From Raineya sp964654605 (GTDB taxonomy: Bacteria; Bacteroidota; Bacteroidia; Cytophagales; Thermonemataceae), in contig CAZZLW010000041.1 of assembly GCA_964654605.1 (NCBI GenBank), positions 1-46,095 on the forward strand: DNA of 46,095 nucleotides, given 5' to 3'. Positions 1-8,653 of this stretch are shown here, in pieces. Made by a program: the position numbers and the translations under genes. The notes beneath the pieces are model-generated. The model was not told where the DNA came from and searched no databases. It saw nothing but the letters and a program-made list of their open reading frames with translations. The first letter of the stretch is position 1, and each line of letters begins with the position of its first letter.

Positions 1-54
1 ATTTTAGTCGTCCCTTCAAAAGTCCGTTTAGAAAAAATTAAAGAACAACAATAG
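1..54 (+). CDS. 3' end of an unidentified protein (partial)
   Basis: The first 54 bases form an open frame from the window edge to a TAG stop, ending in ...VRLEKIKEQQ. The charged, amphipathic tail looks like the C-terminus of a real protein entering from the left. The family cannot be recognised from 17 residues. It would converge with the imelysin gene, leaving about 210 bases between the two stops. Confidence 0.4.
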   Translation: MLVVPSKVRLEKIKEQQ

Positions 55-266
55 AAATTTCCTTCTAAAAAAGTTAATTTTAAGATGTTTTTTCTGGCTT
101 AGAGCGATCATGTCGCTCAAAGCGGCATCATCGCTTGCTACCTCTGTTCGCGTATATCACAAGTTTTTTGTCATTTTGCTTAATTTTCTTGCGAATTTTT
201 TTTCGTTTTTTTACAAGTAAGATTTTGATTGTCAAACTATTAGATACTTTTTAATGGACGACTATT

Positions 267-1361
267 TTAATCTCCATCGCCACTGCTATATGTAATGGTT
301 ATGCCTAAAAGCGAACTCATATCGCTTTTGAAAAAGCGTGTGTGTTTTTGTAGTTCGGTAAAGAGTTTATCAAAAGCTGTAGGGCTACTAACAATTTGCT
401 CAGAAATACGTGGGCTTTGCGGAATGGCATTGTAAGCACTCATCACTGCCGCCCATTGTGTTTCGGTGGCGGCGATAAGATTTGCTCCTCCTTCTACGCT
501 TTGCAAATATTCTTTGAAGCCGATGCCGTCGCTACCGTTTTTATCTTTGCCATACCAAATGTTTTCGATAGCTTTCAGATGCTCGCCTATCATTTTGAGT
601 GTTTTACCTGAATAATACGCTTCTACGCGTGTAGGTTCGCTTTGGGTTTGTCCAGGACGTTTGCCCAAAGGCAGACCTACTTTGTAATTTTTAATGCTTT
701 CAAAACTTTTGATAAACTCGTTGTATAGTTGTGAGGTACTGCTACCTACGTCTGTACCATTGTTACGGATAAATTCTTCAAAATAACTGCCTTTCCAAGC
801 AAGGGCAACTTCATCAATGCGTGTTTTGAGGTTATTTACAACACCTATCAAAAAATTTTTGCGATTAGCGGAGGCAAAATTGCTCAAAACATTGGCATTA
901 TTGCCGTTTAAGTCAAAAATCAGATATTCTATTGTCAAAAAACCACGAGCATCGCGATTAAAATCATTAAAATTAGCATTACCATTTGCAATGGCATTTT
1001 CAATTTTAGTTTCCGAAACAGGAAAAGTACCAATTTCTTCCACAAGAGCTTTGCGTAACCCTTGCTCGCCTGCGGGACCGAAGTTGTAAGCGTTAGCGTA
1101 CTGCCAAGCGGTGTAAGCATTTTCCCAAGCGTTTTGCAGAGCTTGCAAGTTTTGCAGATTGGTATTTTGGACAAAATTTTCAGAAGCCGTTTTCAAGGTA
1201 TTTACTTGATTTTGCAAATCCTCAAAAGTAGGTCTGATAAGGTTTTGAGCAAAGTTTTCAAGCATTTTGCTTCTATCAAAGCGGTCGGAGGGTTCAGAAT
1301 TTTTTTTCTTGCATCCGATGGCAAGTGTTCCTAATAGTGCTATCCAAATAAATTTTTTCAT
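267..1361 (-). CDS. Imelysin family (peptidase M75-like) lipoprotein
   Basis: A 364-residue exported lipoprotein. It has a signal peptide with the lipobox cysteine at C17 followed by KKK, typical of Bacteroidota surface or periplasmic lipoproteins. The imelysin fold is recognised from the segment around residues 75-150 (ENAYTAWQYANAYNFGP, then the RGFLTIEYLIFD motif). The family's GxHxxE motif appears as G140-F-L-T-I-E145, so the histidine is replaced by leucine, as seems common in Bacteroidota imelysins. Family members are iron-regulated and thought to take part in iron or haem acquisition; protease activity is doubtful. It is the second gene after a DUF4856 lipoprotein, separated by 70 bases that hold a strong hairpin, and probably shares the Fur-like operator upstream of that gene. 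Confidence 0.88.
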   Translation of the reverse strand: MKKFIWIALLGTLAIGCKKKNSEPSDRFDRSKMLENFAQNLIRPTFEDLQNQVNTLKTASENFVQNTNLQNLQALQNAWENAYTAWQYANAYNFGPAGEQGLRKALVEEIGTFPVSETKIENAIANGNANFNDFNRDARGFLTIEYLIFDLNGNNANVLSNFASANRKNFLIGVVNNLKTRIDEVALAWKGSYFEEFIRNNGTDVGSSTSQLYNEFIKSFESIKNYKVGLPLGKRPGQTQSEPTRVEAYYSGKTLKMIGEHLKAIENIWYGKDKNGSDGIGFKEYLQSVEGGANLIAATETQWAAVMSAYNAIPQSPRISEQIVSSPTAFDKLFTELQKHTRFFKSDMSSLLGITITYSSGDGD

Positions 1362-1393
1362 TTTGCAAAAGTTTTGAATTTCAAGAAAAAATA

Positions 1394-1421
1394 CCCTCTC
1401 TTTTTTGCTAAAAAGAGAGGG
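1394..1421 (-). terminator. Hairpin with U-rich tail between DUF4856 and imelysin genes
   Basis: A perfect 12-bp stem (arms 1394-1405 and 1410-1421, loop of 4) lies between the stop of the DUF4856 gene and the start of the imelysin gene. On the minus strand the stem is followed by TATTTTTT. It looks like an intrinsic terminator, placed inside what would otherwise be a two-gene operon, so it may act as a partial terminator or an mRNA-stabilising 3' end. Confidence 0.65.
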
Positions 1422-1431
1422 AAAAATGAGC

Positions 1432-2565
1432 TTAACGCCCCTGCAAAGCTACCCAGTTGTTTTTGAAACTTTCTATTTCGGCACTTGTAAAGCCGTAAAT
1501 GTTTTGCAGTTTGCTAATGGCTTGTTGTAGCTTGGGAAGTTGGTTGATAGCATCAGTTACAAAGAGATAGCAAGTAGGTGTAGCATTGTGCGGAGCGTTG
1601 AAAAGCACTAAAATTTCATCTATTTGTGTGTCAGTAATTTTTTTATGGTTTTGAGGAATGGTTCTAAATCCGTGAATAAAGCCAATTGCCTCGCCGAGTG
1701 CGTGCAAAGCCGAGCCTTGTTGGGCTGGGGTTGGATTGGTTTGGCTCAAAGTAGCAATAACGCTGTGGCAGTAGTTGATAGCCGTAGCGGCAATAGCTTT
1801 TTCCCAAAGCAGTTTAATTTGGGCAATAGCTTCGTCGCGTTCTTGGTTGTAGGCAGAACCTGCCCGTACAGCGGCTTGTAGTTTGATAAACTGATTTTTG
1901 AGTTGAACATACAGGCTGTTGTTATCGTTTATATCGCTACGGCGTGCCGCATAATTTGCCGCAAATCTATCTCTTAGGTTAGCAGGTACATTGTTAGAGC
2001 CTGAATTAGAAAAATTGGGTTTTGCTCCATAAATAGCAAGCAATTTATCTACAAAAGCCTCATCAAAATTACCTGCTTCTATAAGGTCAAGGGCGTGTTT
2101 GTAGAGGCTTGCTCCGAATTGTCCTTTTTCAATCATTTGCTCAATTTCTAAGCCATTTTCATCAAAAAGGTAGCCACCCAGTACGCCACCTTGCCCCGAG
2201 GGTGTTCCGGGTGTGTAAGTTCCTTGTCCGCTGGCTTTGGCGAGTTCATCAAACCAACCGCCTGTGCCTTCCAATCGTCCTTTGTAATAACTTGTGATAA
2301 TATTTGCCAAACTAGGATTTCCTGCAACAAAAAGATTATCCAAAGCCGTTTTGCTCACCGTAACCGAAGGGTTACGCCCTTTTTGGGCTTCTTGGGTAAG
2401 CGTAGCAAGCTGATTGAGAATGTTGGTTTGTACAGAGCTGTTTGCGTCAAAATTTACCCCGTCATAAGTGCTTGGAATTACCAAATCGGGGCGGGGGCTT
2501 TCTTTTTTCTTGCAAGAAGCCCAAACAAGCAGAGCAAAGGCGAAAAGATAGGTTATTCGTATCAT
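1432..2565 (-). CDS. DUF4856 domain lipoprotein
   Basis: A 377-residue lipoprotein with a signal peptide ending in the lipobox WASC (C18) followed by KKK. The rest resembles DUF4856: the N-terminal IPSTYDGVNF segment, the central LGGYLFDENGLEIEQMIEKG block near residues 128-150, and a long helical C-terminal half with ALGEAIGFIHGF. DUF4856 proteins in Bacteroidota sit next to imelysins and TonB-dependent receptors and are iron-associated; their biochemical role is not established. The gene is first in the minus-strand pair with the imelysin gene. A promoter of the TTTG/TTACTTTG type and a Fur-box-like dyad lie 45-80 bases upstream, which supports iron control of the pair. Confidence 0.85.
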   Translation of the reverse strand: MIRITYLFAFALLVWASCKKKESPRPDLVIPSTYDGVNFDANSSVQTNILNQLATLTQEAQKGRNPSVTVSKTALDNLFVAGNPSLANIITSYYKGRLEGTGGWFDELAKASGQGTYTPGTPSGQGGVLGGYLFDENGLEIEQMIEKGQFGASLYKHALDLIEAGNFDEAFVDKLLAIYGAKPNFSNSGSNNVPANLRDRFAANYAARRSDINDNNSLYVQLKNQFIKLQAAVRAGSAYNQERDEAIAQIKLLWEKAIAATAINYCHSVIATLSQTNPTPAQQGSALHALGEAIGFIHGFRTIPQNHKKITDTQIDEILVLFNAPHNATPTCYLFVTDAINQLPKLQQAISKLQNIYGFTSAEIESFKNNWVALQGR

Positions 2566-2609
2566 AACTGAATTTTTTTAGGGTTTGAATTGAATTAGAA
2601 TATTTGCCC

Positions 2610-2641
2610 CAAAGTAAAAACTTATTTAGACTAAATCCAAA
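2610..2641 (-). promoter_or_regulatory. Promoter of the DUF4856-imelysin pair
   Basis: Read on the minus strand, TTTG (complement of 2638-2641) is followed after 20 bases by TTACTTTG (complement of 2610-2617). This matches the Bacteroidota -33/-7 pattern TTTG-N19..21-TAnnTTTG with one mismatch. The -33 box lies inside the Fur-box-like dyad. Confidence 0.55.
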
Positions 2642-2644
2642 TAA
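2622..2644. promoter_or_regulatory. Fur-box-like operator
   Basis: Inverted arms TTATTTAGA (2622-2630) and TCCAAATAA (2636-2644) match at 8 of 9 positions around a 5-base spacer. The AT-rich arms resemble Fur boxes recalled from Bacteroidota. The dyad overlaps the -33 element of the promoter for two iron-associated lipoproteins, the expected geometry for repression in iron-replete cells. The link to Fur is inferred from sequence and context only. Confidence 0.6.
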
Positions 2645-2665
2645 TTTTAATAAAAAAATGAAAAA

Positions 2666-2695
2666 AAACACTCAATTATTTGAAATTGAGTGTTT
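2666..2695 (-). terminator. Intrinsic terminator of the subtilase-WG operon
   Basis: A perfect 12-bp stem (2666-2677 pairing with 2684-2695) is followed on the minus strand by a run of eight or more U residues (the A-run at 2661-2668). It lies about 30 bases beyond the WG-repeat gene stop. Confidence 0.8.
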
Positions 2696-2726
2696 TGTTG
2701 CTTTGTGTTTGTGTAGAGCTTAATGC

Positions 2727-3461
2727 TTATTTTTTAGTGGGGGAATTGGAGATAGGGGCATAATCTCCTCTTTTATATATTTTCGCTTCCTTATCCTCTA
2801 CAAATTCAAAAGTTGCTTTTTCTTCGTTGTAGCGAGGTTCGTACCACTCGCCTTCAAATTTGATGTAGGGTAAAGAATTTCTTTTTCCCCGCATAATCAT
2901 TTTTACATCTCCTATATCTAAAAAAACTTCGCCACAATCTACATCAACATCTTCAAAACTAAAAGGCATAAAGTTTTTAGTGTCTTTTTTGATGAATTTC
3001 CACCTACCATTTTGCTTGACGGCAATGATGGGATTGTGTATGGTAAAAGTTTCCCCTTTTTTTACACCTAAAATTTTACTATGAAAAGTTTTTCCTGTTT
3101 GCTCGTATTCAAAGGGAATAAGCACCTCATTGCTGTTTATATCAATGACGCCCCATTTGCCATTCTTTTTCGCAGAAGTAGTGTGGTCGCAAGTGCTGTA
3201 AATCATTTCGTATTCAAAGGGAATAAGCACCTGATTATTTTCGTTGATAAGTCCCCATTTTCCATTTTTCTTTACGGCGATGTTGTTGCCTACTGCATAA
3301 GTTTCAGCATCTTCGTACTCGTAAGGAATGACTAACTTTTTTTCTTTCAAATCCAGAAAGCCTACTTTTTTATTTTGTACCACTTTTTCTGCCATTAGTT
3401 GGGCAGAAAGATTTTGATAACTCGCAAGAGCTATGCAAAATATTACCCAAAGCCTTTTCAT
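2727..3461 (-). CDS. Exported WG-repeat protein
   Basis: A 244-residue protein when started at the ATG of MKRLWVIFCIALASYQ, which gives a clean signal peptide ending near SAQ. An upstream in-frame start at 3503 would overlap the preceding gene and spoil the signal peptide. After the signal come three to four WG-type repeats: VGFLDLKEKKLVIPYEYED, GKWGLINENNQVLIPFEYE, GKWGVIDINSNEVLIPFEYE and a weaker GRWKFIKKDTKNFMPFSFED. WG repeats form beta-rich modules of unknown function that are common in exported Bacteroidota proteins. The gene starts 13 bases after the stop of an exported subtilase and shares its terminator, so the two are likely co-transcribed. A role as partner, inhibitor or cargo of the protease is only a guess. 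Confidence 0.82.
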   Translation of the reverse strand: MKRLWVIFCIALASYQNLSAQLMAEKVVQNKKVGFLDLKEKKLVIPYEYEDAETYAVGNNIAVKKNGKWGLINENNQVLIPFEYEMIYSTCDHTTSAKKNGKWGVIDINSNEVLIPFEYEQTGKTFHSKILGVKKGETFTIHNPIIAVKQNGRWKFIKKDTKNFMPFSFEDVDVDCGEVFLDIGDVKMIMRGKRNSLPYIKFEGEWYEPRYNEEKATFEFVEDKEAKIYKRGDYAPISNSPTKK

Positions 3462-3474
3462 AATGTATCCCATT

Positions 3475-4482
3475 TTATTTTGAAACAATATGCTTTTTGG
3501 CAATCAATTCATTTTTGATTTGCTTGAAATTTTTGCCATTTGCTAGCTCGCGGGCAACATAAGCCGTAACCACAGGGGCGGCAAATGAAGTTCCTTCGGC
3601 ATTGGGCAAAACGTGCATAGGCGAAACTTGAAGCTGGTCATAGACGGCAGTGGCATACACTTTTACATTTTTTCCGTAGTTAGAAAAACTTGCCTTTTGT
3701 GTGCCTGTTTTGTCTAATCCGCCAACAACGATAGTATTGGGTAAATCTATAACCGCAGGGACGGAAAAAATGGCATCAATATCGCTATTTTCATTACCTG
3801 CCCCTATCACAAAAAAAATATCGGGATTTTCTTTGAAAACTTTGTAAAGGCTATCGTGAAAAAGCTTCATCCATTTTTTCATTTTTTCAAAGTTTTCTTC
3901 GCTATAAATGCCTAACTCTGTAAGGAATTTTTTAAAGAAATCGGTACGAGCCCCCCAACTAATATTCACAACTTTTACATTATGAGCCTTAAAATATGCC
4001 ACAGAAGTACGAAATGCCTTATCAAGCAAAGCAACATCTGCTTCAGGACTACCCAAAAGCCTTTTTTTGATATTCTCTAACCATTCAGCTTCTTTGGGTC
4101 TATCCACATATTTCAAAAACCCAACGCCTACCAGCTCTACATCGGGATTATTGCGTAGTACAATGCCTGCTACGGCTGTTCCGTGAAAATAACGGGATAA
4201 GGTTTTCCCTGCCGAATCATAAATAGGAGTATATTCGTGCAAAGTAGGCTGTTCTTGATAATCAAAACCTATACCATAGACATCATCTACAAAGCCATTC
4301 TTGTCATCATCTTTGCCATTAGGAATTTCACGAGGGTTTATGAAAATATTTTCATCAGGAAAGGTGCGAACATCAAAAAACTCCCAAACACTCACGCGAA
4401 TTTTGGGTTTGGCTTTGCTTTTTTGGGCATCGGCACTCACTAAAAACAGGCTCAATATAATACTGAAAAAGGCTTTTAGCAT
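3475..4482 (-). CDS. Exported subtilisin-like (S8) protein with altered Asp site
   Basis: A 335-residue S8-family protein with a signal peptide (cleavage after SADAQ, residue 20). The His box HGTAVAG (H100), the oxyanion Asn box GAGNEN (N230) and the Ser box GTSFAAP (S299) are all present. The Bacteroidota insertion NPREIPNGKDDDKNGFVDD follows where the catalytic Asp region should be. However, the strand that normally reads V-x-V-x-D-S-G reads VSVWEFF, placing E34 at the catalytic Asp position and replacing the Ser-Gly. It may be a weak protease, use another acid such as D37, or be a non-catalytic binder. It is first in an operon with a WG-repeat protein. Confidence 0.85.
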   Translation of the reverse strand: MLKAFFSIILSLFLVSADAQKSKAKPKIRVSVWEFFDVRTFPDENIFINPREIPNGKDDDKNGFVDDVYGIGFDYQEQPTLHEYTPIYDSAGKTLSRYFHGTAVAGIVLRNNPDVELVGVGFLKYVDRPKEAEWLENIKKRLLGSPEADVALLDKAFRTSVAYFKAHNVKVVNISWGARTDFFKKFLTELGIYSEENFEKMKKWMKLFHDSLYKVFKENPDIFFVIGAGNENSDIDAIFSVPAVIDLPNTIVVGGLDKTGTQKASFSNYGKNVKVYATAVYDQLQVSPMHVLPNAEGTSFAAPVVTAYVARELANGKNFKQIKNELIAKKHIVSK

Positions 4483-4550
4483 AACTTTGGAAATTTTACC
4501 AAAATTACTTGAAAAAGCCTAAAATGATATACGTCATTTGTGGTATTTTG

Positions 4551-5951
4551 CTAAATGCCTCTAAACAGCACAAAACCTTCCATATAATTGGGGATTACTA
4601 CATTTTTCCAATGAAATTTTTCTTGAATAAGTGAGGCAAGGCTCTGCGAGGCTTCTTTTTCGCCGTGAGTGATAAAAGTAATTTTAGGGCTTTGCTTGAA
4701 ATTTGAAATCCATTGCAAGAGTTCTTCTTGGTCGGCGTGGGCAGAAAGTCCTGCAATGTATTCAATATGAGCTTTTACGGGTACGTATGAGCCAAAAATT
4801 TTGATAAATTCTTTGCCTTCTAGCAAATCTCTACCTCTTGTCCCTTCTGATTGGTAGCCCACAAATAAAATAGTATCTTGGCTGTTGGGCAAGCGATTGT
4901 AGAGATGGTGCAAAATTCTGCCTCCTGTTGCCATTCCGCTTGCTGAAATAATAATAGCCCCTTTCCTGATTTCATTGAGCGAAATAGATTGCTCCTGACT
5001 TTGGTAATAATGAATATTGGGGTGTTTGAGAAAATTGGGTTCTTGCTGAAAGACTTCTTTGGCAAGCGAGTGGCAGTCGTCATATTTGTCGTAAAGTTCG
5101 GTTACGTCTATTGCCATTGGGCTATCTACAAAAATAGGAGCATTAGGAATTTCTTGTTTTTCAAGTAGTTGGGTAAGGTAATAAAGCACACTTTGGGTTC
5201 TGCCTACGCTAAAAGCGGGAATTATCAAACAGCCATTTTTAAGGGTTTGCCTGACTATCCTACCCAACTCTTTTTCAGGAAATACATCAATATTATCTCG
5301 GTTGCCATAGGTAGATTCAATAAGCAAAATATCTGCCTCTTGAATAGGCGTAGGTGGAGGCATCAGAGGGTCTTGGTATCTGCCCAAATCTCCTGAAAAT
5401 ACTATTTTTTTGTTTTCTTTTTCGCCTTTGAGCAGAACTTCAATGATAGAAGCTCCAAGAATATGTCCTGCGGTTTGGAAACGAATTTCTATGGTATCGC
5501 TGATTTTTATCCACTGCCTAAAAGGGTGGCTGATGAGTAGTGGAAATACTTTTTGAGCATCTTTTTCATCATAAAGCGGCTCGGGTGGGTTATGCTTGGA
5601 ATAACCTTTTTTACTAGCGTAAAAGGCTTCTTCCTCTTGCAATTTGGCGGAGTCTAAAAGTAAAATTTTAACCAAATCAAGGGTAGGGTGGGTGCAATGA
5701 ATAGACTTTTTGTAGCCTTGTTTTACCAAGCGAGGCAAATAGCCTGTATGGTCTATGTGAGCGTGTGTGAGCAAGATACAATCAATTTCAGCGGGATTGA
5801 TAGGGAAATCAGACCAATTCAGTTCACGTAATTCTTTTTTCCCTTGAAACAAACCGCAGTCTATCAATATTTTGAATTCATCTACTTCCAGTAAAAATTT
5901 AGAACCTGTAACTTCTTGCGAAGCTCCCAAAAAACGAATGTTGATATTCAT
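4551..5951 (-). CDS. MBL-fold/beta-CASP RNA-processing hydrolase (CPSF/YSH1-like)
   Basis: A 466-residue two-domain enzyme when started at the ATG of MNINIRFLGASQEVTGS; the longer frame needs a TTG start. The metallo-beta-lactamase core shows the zinc motif HAHIDHTG (residues 63-70), the AGHILGAS motif and FSGDLGRYQDP. The beta-CASP insert follows (LIESTYGNRDN, IPAFSVGRTQ, FVDSPMAIDVTELY, ISASGMATGGRILHHL). The C-terminal motifs VKAHIEYIAGLSAHADQEEL and THGE complete the site. The family contains RNA endonucleases and exonucleases related to CPSF-73. In bacteria the precise substrate is usually unknown. It is monocistronic as far as can be seen. Confidence 0.9.
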   Translation of the reverse strand: MNINIRFLGASQEVTGSKFLLEVDEFKILIDCGLFQGKKELRELNWSDFPINPAEIDCILLTHAHIDHTGYLPRLVKQGYKKSIHCTHPTLDLVKILLLDSAKLQEEEAFYASKKGYSKHNPPEPLYDEKDAQKVFPLLISHPFRQWIKISDTIEIRFQTAGHILGASIIEVLLKGEKENKKIVFSGDLGRYQDPLMPPPTPIQEADILLIESTYGNRDNIDVFPEKELGRIVRQTLKNGCLIIPAFSVGRTQSVLYYLTQLLEKQEIPNAPIFVDSPMAIDVTELYDKYDDCHSLAKEVFQQEPNFLKHPNIHYYQSQEQSISLNEIRKGAIIISASGMATGGRILHHLYNRLPNSQDTILFVGYQSEGTRGRDLLEGKEFIKIFGSYVPVKAHIEYIAGLSAHADQEELLQWISNFKQSPKITFITHGEKEASQSLASLIQEKFHWKNVVIPNYMEGFVLFRGI

Positions 5952-6088
5952 AAGCAAAAAAATTAAGCCAAAATTAAAATGATTTTCAAGATTTACAGGA
6001 TTTGACTTATTAGCTTTGAGGAATTAGCGATAAAAATTTCAAATCAGCTTTGAAAATTAGGAAATTTGCTTGGAAAGAGCTTGGTTTT

Positions 6089-6991
6089 TTAGAAAAAAAT
6101 TTCTTGGGCAAGGCGAAAAGTATTGCAATGAGCTTCTACAATATCGGCAATTCGTTCCGAATAACCGCCTCCCATACTGATAGCAAGTGGAATTTGATTA
6201 CGCTTGCAAGTTTCCAAAACAAATCGGTCGCGGGCTTTACAACCTTCCAAGCTCAAACCCAATCTGCCGAGCTTGTCGGTATGTAGTACATCTACCCCCG
6301 AAATGTAAAAAATAAATTCAGGCTGATGTTTTTCTAATAGCCTTGGCAATGTATTTTGTAAAATTTTCAGATAGGGTTCATCTGTAATGCCATCGGGCAG
6401 GGGTATATCCAAGTCGGATTTTTCTTTTTGCAGAGGATAATTTTTCTCGCCGTGCATACTAAATGTAAAAACTTGCCAATTGCTTCTAAAAATTTCGGCA
6501 GTGCCATTGCCCTGATGAACATCTAAATCTACTACTAAAACACGCTTTGCCAAATTGTTTTCTAACAGATAGTTGCTTGCTATTGCCACATCATTGAGCA
6601 AGCAAAAGCCTTCGCCTCTATCTGTAAAAGCGTGATGTGTGCCACCTGCTACATTCATTGCTATGCCGTATTGTTGAGCATACAAGGCACAATCTATGGT
6701 GCCTTGGGCAATAATGATTTCTCTTTCTACCAAACTTTGGGAAAGTGGAAAGCCTGTTTTGCGGATTTCGGATGGAGAAAGTGCAAGATTTTTTAGTTTT
6801 TCCCAATAACTTGCTAAATGTGTGTTGGTGATGTATTTTTCCTCAATAGGACGAGGCGAAAAAAAGTTTTCGGTGCTTGCTGAGCCTTCATAGAGCAATT
6901 GTTCGGGAATAAGGTCGTATTTGAGCATTGGGAAGCGGTGTCCTTCGGGAAGTGGGTGGCGATAGAGAGAATTCCAAGCTATTTTGAGCAT
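6089..6991 (-). CDS. Histone deacetylase family protein
   Basis: A 300-residue zinc amidohydrolase of the HDAC/acetoin-utilisation/acetylpolyamine amidohydrolase superfamily. Visible landmarks are the tandem histidines GGTHHAF (H119-H120), the zinc-binding run VVDLDVHQGNGTA (D155, D157, H159), the second zinc aspartate in SGVDVLHTD (D234) and the transition-state tyrosine in SMGGGYSER (Y277). All expected catalytic residues are present and the length is normal for the short bacterial class. The likely reaction is removal of acetyl groups from amino groups of proteins or small amines; the substrate cannot be told. It lies 51 bases downstream of the AAA-ATPase-like gene and could be read through from it. 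Confidence 0.92.
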   Translation of the reverse strand: MLKIAWNSLYRHPLPEGHRFPMLKYDLIPEQLLYEGSASTENFFSPRPIEEKYITNTHLASYWEKLKNLALSPSEIRKTGFPLSQSLVEREIIIAQGTIDCALYAQQYGIAMNVAGGTHHAFTDRGEGFCLLNDVAIASNYLLENNLAKRVLVVDLDVHQGNGTAEIFRSNWQVFTFSMHGEKNYPLQKEKSDLDIPLPDGITDEPYLKILQNTLPRLLEKHQPEFIFYISGVDVLHTDKLGRLGLSLEGCKARDRFVLETCKRNQIPLAISMGGGYSERIADIVEAHCNTFRLAQEIFF

Positions 6992-7042
6992 TTCGGCAGT
7001 GATATTTAATGAAAAATCTGGCTTTAAGACGTTTGAAAGAAC

Positions 7043-8599
7043 TTATTTCCACGCTTCTACTATCATTTTTTCAACTTCTTTGCTTTGGCTTGAAAAATTA
7101 ACTCCTACCAAGAAAATTTGTTTTGCATTACTATCCAGATGTTGGTAATATTTTTTTTGATGAATTTGCTCTATCGCTTTTTCGGCACTTTCATCAAGTT
7201 TGAACTCAAAAATATAGATTCGGTTTTGGTAAGAAAGTATCGCATCTAATCTACCTTTGGAAGTACGAACTTCTGCTTTGACGAAGTAGCCTGCAAGTTT
7301 GAGAGCTAAAAATACAATAGAATGATAGTAGGCTTCTTTTTTGGCAAGGAAAATTTCGGCAGGAATATCAGCAAAAAGTTGGTTGAGTGTTTGCTCAAAA
7401 AGCTCAAAGTCGTGGTTATGAATAGCACGAGCTAATTTCTTAGCATTTACATCACTACGAGGATTTTCTGAAAATGCAGTAATCAAGTATTGTAGCATAG
7501 ATTGCTCTACCTCTTTGTTGGGATAATTAAGTAAAAAGTTGCCAAAATCATCTTTTTCGGCAATAGTAAGATAGCCCGTTTGGAAAAGTAAAGTTTCTGT
7601 ATTGAGGTTATCAATATCAAAAGTATTGATACCCGCCAAAGAAATAGAAGTTTGGGATAGATTGAAATAAAGTCTTTCTTTAAGTTTTTGGATAAGAAAC
7701 TTGGGCGTACCTGATTCAAACCAAAAATTGTAAAATTCTTTTTGAGTAAGGAAGCGTAAAATAGAAAAAGGGTTATAGACTCTTTCACGGGCATTCCAAG
7801 AATAGCCGTTGTACCATTCCTTGATTTCACTAAGAAGCTGGTCTGTGGATTTGTTTTGATACTCGGCGGCTTTTTGGATATGTTTTTCAAAATAAAATTC
7901 TAACTCTTTTTGCGTATAACCAAGCAAATTGTGAAAATCGCTGTAAAAAGTTAGGTCAGTGAGATTATTGAGGTCGGAAAAAAGAGAAACTTTGGTAAAA
8001 CGCGTAATACCCGTTAGCAAAAAAAAGCGAATATATTGCGAGTTTCCTTTGATGATGCCATACAAAGCCCTCAATACCTCTCGGTGTATGTAGGCTTGCT
8101 CATTTTGGTAAGTTTCAAGTACATCAGTAATAGGCTTGTCGTATTCATCAATAAGAATAACTACTGCCTGATTAGCTTGCTTATGGAGTTTCTGGATAAG
8201 CTCTGCGAATTTGCTGCCAAGGGTAGTTTCTACCAAACTGACCCGATAATTTTGGGCAATATCATCAAGTTTATCGCTGATTGCTTTTTCTAAGCCTTTT
8301 CCTCTGAAATCCAAGCTACTAAAATCCAAATGAACAACAGGAAAAGACTGCCATTCAATTTTATCATAAATAAAAAGCCCTTCAAAAAGGTGTTTTTTGC
8401 CTAAAAAAATTTCTTTAAGCGTGCTAATAAGTAAAGATTTTCCAAAGCGGCGAGGTCTTGAAATAAAGAAAAACGAACCTCCTGAACTGATGAGCTGAAA
8501 AATAAATTCAGTTTTATCTACATACACACAGCCACGCTTCCGTATTTTCTCAAAATCTTGCTCACCTACGGGCAAAAGAGGAAGGTTTGTAGGCATCAT
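7043..8599 (-). CDS. AAA-ATPase-like protein with PD-(D/E)XK nuclease domain (copy 1)
   Basis: A 518-residue protein of the family annotated as AAA-ATPase-like plus PD-(D/E)XK nuclease superfamily domain (DUF1703). The N-terminus has YVDKTEFI followed by the Walker A-like SRPRRFGKSLL, and Walker B is VVILIDEYDKPI. The C-terminus carries the nuclease-fold signature GRLDAILSYQNRIYIFEFKL. Such genes form multicopy families in Bacteroidota and some other anaerobes; their function is unknown, with mobile-element or defence roles proposed. A second, diverged member is at 28270-30003. Two adjacent ATG codons at the 5' end are equally possible starts. Confidence 0.87.
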   Translation of the reverse strand: MMPTNLPLLPVGEQDFEKIRKRGCVYVDKTEFIFQLISSGGSFFFISRPRRFGKSLLISTLKEIFLGKKHLFEGLFIYDKIEWQSFPVVHLDFSSLDFRGKGLEKAISDKLDDIAQNYRVSLVETTLGSKFAELIQKLHKQANQAVVILIDEYDKPITDVLETYQNEQAYIHREVLRALYGIIKGNSQYIRFFLLTGITRFTKVSLFSDLNNLTDLTFYSDFHNLLGYTQKELEFYFEKHIQKAAEYQNKSTDQLLSEIKEWYNGYSWNARERVYNPFSILRFLTQKEFYNFWFESGTPKFLIQKLKERLYFNLSQTSISLAGINTFDIDNLNTETLLFQTGYLTIAEKDDFGNFLLNYPNKEVEQSMLQYLITAFSENPRSDVNAKKLARAIHNHDFELFEQTLNQLFADIPAEIFLAKKEAYYHSIVFLALKLAGYFVKAEVRTSKGRLDAILSYQNRIYIFEFKLDESAEKAIEQIHQKKYYQHLDSNAKQIFLVGVNFSSQSKEVEKMIVEAWK

Positions 8600-8653
8600 T
8601 TTTAGGTAATTTAGATATTTTCATTCCAAACGCAAACAACTTTGTTTTTCAAA

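Noticed and set aside
102..118. Small hairpin GAGCGA/TCGCTC as terminator of the left-edge gene
   Set aside because: Only 6 bp and not followed by a T-run on either strand.
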